A stretch of 64,000 nucleotides of DNA, taken from contig NC_068344.1 of NCBI RefSeq assembly GCF_014633365.1, positions 32,615,170-32,679,169 of the forward strand, written 5' to 3'. The DNA is from Diospyros lotus (Eukaryota > Streptophyta > Magnoliopsida > Ericales > Ebenaceae). Positions 1 through 8,054 of this stretch are shown piece by piece (position 1 is the stretch's first letter; each line of letters opens with the position of its first letter). The position numbers and the translations under genes are program-made. The notes below the pieces were generated by a model, which saw only the letters and a list, made by a program, of their open reading frames with translations, made no database searches and was not told the origin of the DNA.

Positions 1-720
1 GCGAGACCATACCACGGCTTCGTAGAAAACTTGATAAAGTTGTATTCTGTTGAGATAAATTTGCATTGCCAAGCTATATGTCCAGACATATCGTGTTGCG
101 ATCTCAGCTAACATACCATGGCTTTCAACTGTAACGGCAAGATAATAATAGTTGATTTATGTGATGATAACCAGATTGATCTGAGTCTTGGTCAATACGT
201 CATAGAGAGATAGTATATGGATCATATCAGAAATCTTGCCAAGATATATGTTCAGGTAGATCGTGGTGCAGTCCTAACTAACATAACATGGCTATGTCGA
301 GAGTTTAATCTACGTCGCCAAGCTATATGTCCAGGTAGATCGTGCTGCGATCTCAGCTAACATATCATGGCTTTTTGCAAATTTAACGAGCTGACAGGGA
401 ACATCTAGGTAGGTCGCAGACCATGACTTGAGTCAAGATGAAAGGACCCCAGCTAGTGAACCCTTAGTTCGGAATAATTAATGGAAGTGGTTTCCCAGTA
501 GGTACCAAATCATGACATTAAGTCAAGATGAATGGTCCTCAGCTTGCAAACCACGACCTGGGGGAGGACCAAGATGAATGCTCAGATAAGCCGCAAACCA
601 TAACACGGAGGCTAAGATGAATAGGCCCCAGTTCGCAAACCATAGTGTCTCTACTCCCATTTTTAAGGACATTCAATCGAATATTTAACAAGAGTAAAGA
701 GCTTACAGAATGAAAATCGA
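1..720. repeat. Degenerate short tandem repeats in the gypsy 3' non-coding region
   Basis: A motif of about 50 bp (reading roughly 'agctatatgtccaggtag' then 'gatctcagctaacata' and 'catggct') occurs at about 71-124, 241-292 and 320-372. A second motif family ('aagatgaatgg', 'cccagc', 'gcaaaccat') recurs at about 419-460, 510-555 and 560-650. There is no coding frame of interest. It sits where the 3' untranslated part of the minus-strand element is expected. Confidence 0.6.
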
Positions 721-736
721 TAAATTCCAATCAGAA

Positions 737-1020
737 TTATTTGTAAAAGCTGAAGCATAAGTAAGAATAAGTTATGCTCATTGGGAGTAAGGACGGAGAT
801 GCTCCACATTCCAAGTCTGTGGGATAATAACCCCATCGATACGCTCCATTTCCCAGGCTTTGTTCGATAATATGGGGGCCTTCGCAGTTCTGGCCTAGTG
901 TTCGGTCGCTGGCCTTTTGAGCTATATGAAGAACAAGGCGCAACCCGGTATCACCGACATTATAGCACTAAACTCGAATCTTCATGTTGTAATTTTTGTA
1001 GCCCGCTATCGATGATAGCC
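737..1020 (-). pseudogene. Integrase C-terminal remnant of the gypsy element
   Basis: The minus-strand translation contains a YxNYNMK-like stretch followed by VGD (the 'YYN...VR...VGDLVLR' region of Tat integrases). It is followed by CEGPHIIEQSLGNGAYR, which matches the family's 'NWEGPY...LGNGAYRL' block preceding the end of pol. A stop interrupts it near 985. It comes directly after the gag zinc-knuckle region on the same strand, so the rest of pol has been lost. Confidence 0.7.
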
Positions 1021-1099
1021 ATCCTTATGCGATCGTAGGTGCTCAATCCTGCTCGGGAGCTCGACAAGTCTCTGGTTGAGCCGATTACTGAGGCTTTTA

Positions 1100-2621
1100 G
1101 TATTCTGGTTGCACCACATAATCATGCAAGCGGCCTTTTCCGATCAAGTCCTCGATCGCGTCTTTCAACGCTCGACACTCGGAGGTGTTGTGACCCACTT
1201 CGTCGTGGTAAGCACATGACTTGTCCTTATTTCTGAATCTGTTGGGGGTCCTTATGGGATTAGGCCTCCCAAAATCCTCCTCGCCCTTCTTAGTAGTGAA
1301 GATCCTATCTTAAGTGTTGGACAAGATACTGTAGTTGTCATAGTGACCTTGGTGTGCAGGTCATTCGTAACTTTAACTCGTTCCTTAAGTTCTTAGCAAC
1401 CTGATCATCATCGCCATTGTCACTCTTCTTGTTGTGGCCGGTGCTTCCAATCTCATTCTTTTATGCCATCCAGCTTCCTGGAGCAAAAGGTCTCCTCCAT
1501 CTGACCTCCTTCGCAGCTCGTTCGTAGAACTCGCCCAAGTCCCTTACGGGGGATTTGTAGATACTCTCATAGAGCTTTCCATCTTTCCGAAGCCCCGCAG
1601 ATATCACAGTCAAAGTACTTTCATCCGATGGGTTATCAACAGTATTGACTTCATGCCTGAACCTCTCAATGTAATCCTTCAGGGATTCATTGGGTTGTTG
1701 GAACACGGTAGCGAGGTGATAGGTCGAGGCAAGTTGCCTCTTAAGCGACCTGTATTGACCTATAAATTTTCTCTAACACTCCTCCCAGGTACAGATGCTG
1801 CGAGGACGGAGACTTCTTAGCCAAGTTCAAGGTATATCTCCCAAGGTCAAGGGGAAGACACGGCATTTCACTAGTGAACTTGAAGTCTGGAGGTCCATCA
1901 GGACGTTGAAAGCATTTAAATGGTCATATGGATCGCCATCTCCGCTATATTAAGTGATATTAGGGGTCTTGAATCTACGAGGGAGAGGCTCCAATTTGAT
2001 TTCCCTAGAGAGTGGGGTCATCTCTTCGCGAACTTCCCTCTGATCATGAATCCCATATCTTGCCTCCAACTGTTAGACCCTCTGTAGTAGTCCTTCCATG
2101 GTGGGGTCCTAATCCATAGACTGCCCAATACGAGATCGCTTCTCCTGTCCACTGGTTTGCTCTGGCGAATAGCAATCTCGCGGCATACGCCGCCTCTTAT
2201 TCTCGAGGTCTCGCGATCTACAATATGTGGCACGGCCTGGGCTAACCCTGACCGAGCTTTCCCCACAAGGTGAATTCCCACGTTGCCGAGGTGGCGTGGC
2301 CTTCACCTGCATTTGGGCTACGCGAACTTACGCTTGGGCCAATATCCTAACTGTATCAGCGAGCTGCATGACTATACCCTCTAGCACTTCTTGACGCTCC
2401 TGCCAAGCCTATATCACCTTCGTTGCAGGGGTAGGGGCCGCAGATTGGCAGGGAACCCACACGGGGATGGCAGAGGTGGCTCCAAAATGTGGGGGTACAG
2501 AAGTAGTTGCAGCGGTTGCGACTGCGCCCCCGACTGGTGGAACTTTCGGTAGTTGATTAACATGATTTCCAGGCTAATTGGTCACCACTTCAGATCTTCT
2601 GGTGTTTCTTTCTCTCGGCAT
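1100..2621 (-). pseudogene. Decayed gag of the minus-strand gypsy element
   Basis: The likely start is the ATG at 2621-2619, about 40 nt after the primer-binding-like site. Recognisable parts on the minus strand are a stretch near 1950 reading PLPRRFKTPNI and DPYDHLNAF (start of retro_gag), the PNESLKDYIERFRHEV block near 1640-1706 (end of retro_gag), and a zinc knuckle CAYHDEVGHNTSEC followed by RALKDAIEDLI near 1150-1225. Several in-frame stops and at least one frame change between these blocks show it is non-functional. Gag would form the cytoplasmic virus-like particle. Confidence 0.75.
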
Positions 2622-2640
2622 CTTTATCGATCGGAACAAG

Positions 2641-2660
2641 CCCTCCTTCTAGCGCCAAAA
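2641..2660 (-). other. Primer-binding-like site of the minus-strand gypsy element
   Basis: Immediately inside the LTR end (minus strand) is TTTTGGCGCTAGAAGGAGGG. It has the TTGGCGC core seen at the same place in the Tat element at 31978. Such a site normally pairs with the 3' end of a tRNA to prime minus-strand cDNA. The exact tRNA is not identified. Confidence 0.6.
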
Positions 2661-3402
2661 TGTCGACGTTTGGATTTGGTCGACTGTGATTCGTTTTGCC
2701 CGTCCTGAGAAATGAATGCGAAAAGGGAAAAGAGAAAACGCACCAGAGAGATTTGGAAAGTTCGGTCAGCGCTCCGGCGGCCGGCCCTTACAAGTACTCC
2801 GACGCCCCAGTAAGTAAGGAAAAAAGCTGTGTATTAGCAAGCCAGAGAATGAGCACGTACCTTGGCTCTGAAGAGAGCCAGCTAAATATAGGAGGAGGAG
2901 ATGTCATTTCCACATGTCTTGTGCTTTTGCAGGTGATGGGACTGAATACTGGCGCCGGTGAGGTTTCCCAGGTGGCAGTATGGCGCTGACTAGTCCCTCA
3001 TTAATGTGGATGAGATTTGAGGCGGGCACGCGAATACCCAGTAAAGGCTGCAATAATGTTGATGCAGGTTGGTATAAGGCCAGGATGGGACTGTCATGGG
3101 CCAAGAGATGGGCCGGGCGAGAGGCCAAAATGATGTCTAGCCCATCATTATTCCGTGATTTTCTCGCTCATGCGAACTGAATGGTCAATCTACGAGCCGA
3201 TTGGTCTTACAGTCTGCGAACTGATTACGTCGCTGGGAGCTCGTTTAAAGCCTGTTTGGTCCCGCGATCTGAGCTCGAAGTTAGGCGATGTGCGGCCTGG
3301 AACTGATGACCTTGACCATGGGCCTGTTGGGTTTCGAGTGATTGGGCCGGCTTGCAGGGTCGAGTCCAACCCGCTTCATGCGAGCAGAAAATACATATAA
3401 CA
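2661..3402 (-). mobile_element. 5' LTR of the minus-strand gypsy element
   Basis: On the minus strand this 742-bp segment starts TGTTATATG and ends GTCGACA, giving the TG...CA ends of an LTR. It lies next to the primer-binding-like site. The right boundary at 3402 is inferred from the TG/CA ends and the change to AT-rich sequence. The partner LTR is not in the window, so the boundary could not be confirmed by comparison. Confidence 0.6.
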
Positions 3403-4102
3403 ACTAGTAAATCCAATTCTACCCTAGATTTACTTTTGCAAAATAATAACCCTTCAAGAAGAAGGGAATTAGTTATGGAGCTTTTAGTTATTGGATGTAA
3501 CAAAAAATAAAAATTCACTTCTGCTATTAGATTACTAATCTTCCATGGTTCAAGAAAGAATTTCACAAACTTAAGAAAGGGAATAGATAGAATCATAGCC
3601 CAGGTTGTATTCCTAACAATAAAAAGACAGAAAATAAGATCTTTTTATATATAACATCCTCATAAGAGATTTCATATAATTCAAATTCATCTCAAATATT
3701 TTTCACGTTTCTCTCTTGTACTCTATGCAGCATAACATTGCATTTGGGAATGTATTTGAATGATTATTTAATTCAGAATTTTCAAAATATATAATTCACT
3801 TCCAATTATCACTTTAAGTACTTCTCTCATATATTTAATTAGAGTTTATTATTTGAAAATCACAAAATAAGTAGTTCATCTAACTGACCACTCCATTATA
3901 AGAATTTCTCCAGTTCCTATGAAAAAATTGGGAATCTCTATGTATACCAGTTGCTAGAATATAGGAAGGTACAAAAATCAAACCTATAAAAAATAATTTA
4001 AAAAATTCAAAAATTTTAATGTGATCTATTTCTGGTCTCTCAACTTATGCTATAGTTGTTCATTAGCTGGGTTGAAAATGAAAGTCTATTGTTGCCCCCT
4101 CT

Positions 4103-4139
<37 letters not shown>

Positions 4140-4202
4140 ATATGTCTTTTGCTTAGCTATTTTAATGAGTTTTAGCACTATATTAAGCAATCCCTTTCAC
4201 AG
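3403..4202. other. AT-rich sequence upstream of the first RLP exon fragment
   Basis: No convincing ORF. I looked for the signal-peptide and LRR N-terminal exons an RLP gene should have here and found none. A TA-rich microsatellite lies at about 4103-4144. The sequence ends in a plausible intron 3' end (pyrimidines, then AG at 4201-4202). Confidence 0.5.
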
Positions 4203-4361
4203 GTTTTGGAAGACTTTCGAGACTGAGCAATCTTGAACTCCTCGATATTAGTTACAACAGTTTAAATAGCAGTACTATTCTAACATCTATTGGTGGCATT
4301 TCAAGCCTAAAGTTTCTGGATCTTTCATATAATGATATTGGAGGATCAATTGACATCAACG
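4203..4361 (+). CDS. RLP exon encoding two N-terminal LRRs
   Basis: Acceptor AG at 4201-4202 and donor GGTAAGTG at 4361-4362 bound 159 nt with phase 1 at both ends. The translation (FGRLSRLSNLELLDISYNSL, then a second repeat ending LSYNDIGGSIDING) is open and typical of the second and third LRR of the RLP15/CuRe1-type family. The phase matches the later exons, supporting common descent in one gene. Confidence 0.75.
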
Positions 4362-4560
4362 GTAAGTGATCTCTGCTCCTTTCCTCCCACTCCAACTTGG
4401 TATGCTTTTTGGATAGATGCACAATCTGATGGCATTACTGTTATACTAAGGAGATGATCTTCTAGAAACCAATCTTCATAGAGATCACTAACATGCCATT
4501 TAAGATCTACATTAAAGAAATACTTCCATTTGTGAAAGTAGGCTTTTGACGTAAAACTAG

Positions 4561-4619
4561 GCTTCAATGACTTAGAGGTTCTTGACTTGTCTTTGAGTGG
4601 CATGGATAACATCATATAG
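4561..4619 (+). pseudogene. Truncated LRR exon of the RLP locus
   Basis: After an acceptor AG at 4559-4560 the phase-1 frame reads GFNDLEVLDLSLSGMDNII and then hits a stop (TAG 4617-4619). The LxxLxVLDLS pattern is LRR. Any transcript splicing 4361 to 4561 would terminate here, so this exon breaks the ancestral reading frame. Confidence 0.6.
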
Positions 4620-4710
4620 CCTTCTCTAAGATTATTTCAATCGGTCAAGACATTGATTCATATATATATATAATTTATTTCAATGCTACATCAATGCGAC
4701 AATTTATTTC

Positions 4711-4795
4711 AATGCTTGTCTGTCTCTTCCTTTTGAGGAGCTGCAAACTCTTGCCTTCTATGAAAATTTATTATTTGATTGGGTAAAGTTAGGAT
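4711..4795 (+). pseudogene. Displaced LRR exon remnant (LPFEELQTL type)
   Basis: The frame from 4711 reads NACLSLPFEELQTLAFYENL and ends in a stop at 4793-4795. In this RLP family the LPFEELQSLDLSxN block belongs to an exon before the one found at 4203, so here it is out of order. It is best explained as the start of a second, now merged, tandem paralogue or as a local rearrangement. Confidence 0.5.
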
Positions 4796-5386
4796 AACTC
4801 TCTTAAGTAGTTTAATATCCTTATTGAGATGTACTTCCTTCCTAATGCTCGCGACCTCGTGTTTTCTTAATCATATAATTGATGATATGTCATATTTACA
4901 GGCATTACAAAAAAAAAAAAATCAAATTTAGAGACGAATAACAAAGACGGATTTTGAGATGACTGATCAAAATAACCGAAATTTCTTTTAGAGACGGCTT
5001 AGAGACAAAAACAAGTCTTATCTTCAAAAGTTTTTTTTGTCAAGGATGGAATCAGAGATGGAATTTTCCATCTATAAATTCATCTAAAGGTTTTTTTTCG
5101 AAATCAGAGACAAAAATTTTGTTTATGAATTTTGCATGCTCTCAGAGACGGAATCTAAAGGTTATTTCAGAATATGATTTTTTTCGCCTGAAAGGAAATT
5201 AAAGATGAAAAATGTTTGTCTCTAATTTTAGACACCGAAAATAATTTTTCATCTTTGATGGTTATTTTAGTCAAGACAGAATTTTCCCTCTCTAATTTGA
5301 ACTGAGACAAATTAGAGACAGAATTTCCCCCCCCCCCCCTCTCTCTCTCTATATATATATATATTATATATTTGCCTTCATTGTTT

Positions 5387-6120
5387 CACTACAACAAAAA
5401 TGATTTGTTGAGGCATCTTTTTTAGGGCATTTTTTAGAAAGTGTCCTCTAAAATACCATTTTAAGGCACAATTTAAAAAAGTACCCCAATAGAATAACTT
5501 TAATGAGGCACAATAATTAAGTGCCTTATAAAATATCATTTTAAGGCACAATTTAATAAAGTGCCTCAATATAACAATTCTAATGAGGCACAACAATGAA
5601 ATGCCCTAATAGACAAATATAAGTGTCTTAATAGATAAATCTAATAGGGCATAATTTTTGAAATGCCCCATTAAAATAATTTTAACAAGACACTCTGATG
5701 AAGTGTCCTAATAGACAAATCTTAAGTGCCCCAATAGAATAATTCTAATGAAACTTAGATATACTATAAAATACACATAGACACATATATTAATAAGATG
5801 ATGTGCAGATTAGGTGGTCACGCGTGTGCAAGAAGAAGGAAAGGTTTAGGGTTCGAGTCGAGGGAGAAGTAAGTTAGAATTAAGAGAAGGCCTTGTGGGG
5901 GATATGAAAAATAAATTTACAGTAATTTTTTAGGCATTTTTAAGCGTTGCAACAAACTTAAATTTATAATTGTTTTTAAGGCATTTGTAAGTGCCTCAAT
6001 ACGTTTTTGGGGCACAGTTACATGGGGCATTATTATTAATGCCCTAATAGTTAAAATGCCTCAAGAAACTATCTATTAAGGCATTTTTAAATGCCTCTTA
6101 ATCCAAAATTTGTTGTAGTG
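5387..6120. mobile_element. Nested non-autonomous CACTA element, 734 bp
   Basis: It has perfect 12-bp terminal inverted repeats: CACTACAACAAA at 5387-5398 and TTTGTTGTAGTG at 6109-6120. Sub-terminal copies of 'gaggcac', 'aaggcaca' and 'agtgcc' occur in both orientations, as expected for transposase binding repeats. There is no coding capacity. The flanking triplets (ttt and tct) are close to but not an exact 3-bp target duplication. It lies inside the larger CACTA-like element. Confidence 0.75.
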
Positions 6121-6604
6121 TCTCCTCCTCTTCCTTGGGTGCAAAAGGTGAAATCCCTTCCTCTTCTCCTTTACCTTCGCCTGTTCCTTTATCACTTACC
6201 TGTCTTCTTCTCATTTTCTTCTCTGCCTAACAGCTACTAGCCATCAGCTCTCATGTGCCTTCGTTTGTTTCTCATCCTTCTTCTCTTTTCCTCCACCTTC
6301 GTGTGTTCCTCTCCCTCTCACTTTTGTCTCCTTCTCCTCTTCTTTTTCAACCAGTAGCCACCGATCGTCTACTTGCCTCCACATTAATTTTTTTCTCCCC
6401 CTTCTCTTCTTATCCTCTGCCTTCACCTATTCCTTTCCCTCTTGCTTGTGTCTCTTTCTCCTCTTCTTCCCCAACCGGCAATTACTGACCGTACACTCGC
6501 CTTCTCCTTCTCTCATCCAATAGTCCCTTATCTCTCATTTGTGTTGTCCTGAATACATGTGATTAGAGTTTCTCTGATTTAAGATAAGAACTTAAAGTTC
6601 TCCA
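6121..6604. other. Pyrimidine-rich stretch inside the CACTA-like element
   Basis: Strongly strand-biased CT-rich DNA (repeated 'cttctcctc'-like runs) follows the nested element. Open frames here are low-complexity artefacts rich in Ser, Pro, Leu and Phe. No gene is supported. Confidence 0.5.
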
Positions 6605-7070
6605 ATTTTAATTTTTAGATCCAGTAAGATCCAACCATTGGATCATTTTAGTTTTGGGGTATATTGACGTCACCAGATCAAGGTGATTCGGATGATTGAT
6701 TTCGATTTTCGATTGTTAGAATCTACCATCGATGGTGGCCAATGATGCCTTTCAAAAATGAGTACCATTTTTTAAAAAAATTAATTTTTAGATCTATTGA
6801 AATCCGACTGTTTGATCATTTTAGTTTTTGGGTATATTAGTCACTAGACCAAGGCCATTCTAATGATAGGTTTCGATTCTTGGAATCTGCCATGGACTAT
6901 GGCCGATGATGCCCTTTCAGAAATGGGTAACCTTTTTCTAAGGAATTAATTTCTAGATCTATTGAGATTTGACTGTTGGATCGTTTTAGTTTTTGGATAT
7001 GTTAATCACCAGACTAAGGCCATATTGATGATCGATTCTGATCATTGAAATTTGCCATGGATGGTGGCTA
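6605..7070. repeat. Three tandem copies of a unit of about 170 bp
   Basis: Units begin at about 6608, 6780 and 6945. Each starts with 'ttaattttTagatc', followed by 'gatcattttagtttt', 'caccaga', 'gatggtggcc' and 'atgatgcctttc'. They have diverged by scattered substitutions. They belong to the interior of the CACTA-like element and show no coding potential. Confidence 0.7.
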
Positions 7071-7477
7071 GCGACCAGTGATAGAAATAAAAATTAATTT
7101 TTTTCTCCATAACTGATTTAGAGACGAAATTTCTTGTCTCTAAATTTTTTTTAATCCATACCTCATCTTAGAGACAAAAATTATGTCTCTAATCCGAAAT
7201 AGAGATGAAATAAATTCTATCTCCAAGTTTAGATACGGAAAAATTTCATTTCTAAATGTAAAATTTGATAAATTTTAAAACTGATTACACAACCAAATCA
7301 AAGAGAAATTTTTGTTTTTTTGAGATGGAAAAAATTTCATCTTTAAACTAGAGATAGAAGCAAAAATCTATCTCTAATTGGTTGGCGACGAGCCTTTTAG
7401 AGACGGTTCGAAATTCGTCTCTAACCAGTGAGAGGTAGACTTTTTGGGTCTCTAAACTCGATATTTTTTGTAGCTAG

Positions 7478-7847
7478 GCTTGGAGAGCTTTAGTAGCTTA
7501 GAAAATTTGTTCTTGGATAAAAATATGTGTTTGATAGCATGGAACTTCCATGAAAAATATCACATTTAAGGAATTGAATTTCATATTTATCGTTAGACAC
7601 ACTACATTTTCAATGGAATTGAATTCCAAGGTATAACCATTAGAGTATGTTTTGGCCTATTTTTCATGAAAAATTTCATCTAAGGGGGAGATGGTTTTAT
7701 TTTCCATACAAGTTGGAAAATGTTTTATTTTCCAATTAAATGTTATCAAATGCACTCTTATTAGCAATGACTTTCTTTCAAGCATAGGAGTGATGATGTC
7801 CCTTCCTCGAGTGTTGTCAATGCAAGAATGCTACCTCACTAGGGAAG
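7478..7847 (+). pseudogene. Penultimate RLP exon split by a MITE
   Basis: After acceptor CTAG (AG 7476-7477) the phase-1 frame reads GLESFSSLENLFLDKNM up to about 7527. LRR sequence resumes near 7770 as NDFLSSIGVMMSLPRVLSMQ and ends REG at 7847, followed by donor GTAAAA. The final phase joins exactly to 8055 to give REG-LCQLKTL, the junction expected in this family. About 235 bp of foreign sequence separate the two halves. Confidence 0.65.
7528..7763. mobile_element. Short MITE inserted in an RLP exon
   Basis: The ends show imperfect inverted repeats (TGTTTGATAGCATGGAA on the left; the reverse of the right end reads GTGCATTTGATAACATTTAA). It has AT-rich internal palindromic stretches such as 'ttttcatgaaaaa' and no ORF. 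It splits an otherwise continuous LRR exon. No clear target-site duplication, so the superfamily is not assigned. Confidence 0.5.
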
Positions 7848-8054
7848 GTAAAATAAAAAAAGTCTCCCAATGATGGCCAAGGTGGTAAACCATTCCTCTT
7901 AGTAAACATGAGGTTAGAAGTTCAAATCTTCTTACGTCCCTTAGTGTGGACATTTCTTAGTTTCTATATATCAAAAAGTAAAAAAAAAAAAAATTATTCT
8001 TCTACTTGATAAATCACCAACTAACATTTCTTCAATATGTTATGTATTTTTCAG

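Larger units (their letters stand above)
1..2660 (-). mobile_element. Internally deleted Ty3/gypsy (Tat-like) retrotransposon, 5' part, minus strand
   Basis: Reading the minus strand from 2660 downward gives a primer-binding-like site, a gag with retro_gag and zinc-knuckle remnants, then directly an integrase C-terminal remnant, then non-coding repeats running off the window edge. Protease, reverse transcriptase and RNase H are absent between about 1100 and 1010, so the element is an internally deleted, non-autonomous derivative. Its zinc knuckle has the same C-x2-H-x4-H-x4-C spacing as the Tat element at 30965-42869. Many stop codons mark it as old. The second LTR must lie outside the window. 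Confidence 0.75.
4903..7473. mobile_element. Non-autonomous CACTA-like element in the RLP intron
   Basis: The left end CATTACAAAAAA and the right end TTTTTTGTAG (reverse CTACAAAAAA) resemble CACTA termini. Sub-terminal repeats of 'agagacg' and 'gtctcta' in both orientations fill about 4920-5330 and 7085-7450, a CACTA hallmark. No transposase ORF is present. The left terminal bases deviate from CACTA and no clear 3-bp target duplication is visible, so the exact ends are uncertain. It contains another CACTA element (5387-6120) and a tandem repeat block (6605-7070). Confidence 0.6.

Noticed and set aside
1..720. CRISPR-like spaced repeats
   Set aside because: Repeats are imperfect and unevenly spaced, and the context is a plant retrotransposon.
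4100..4150. (TA)n and (TATG)n run considered as a centromeric or satellite signal
   Set aside because: Only about 40 bp, an ordinary microsatellite.
6244..6488. Opposed open frames near the nested CACTA element
   Set aside because: Low-complexity CT-rich DNA.
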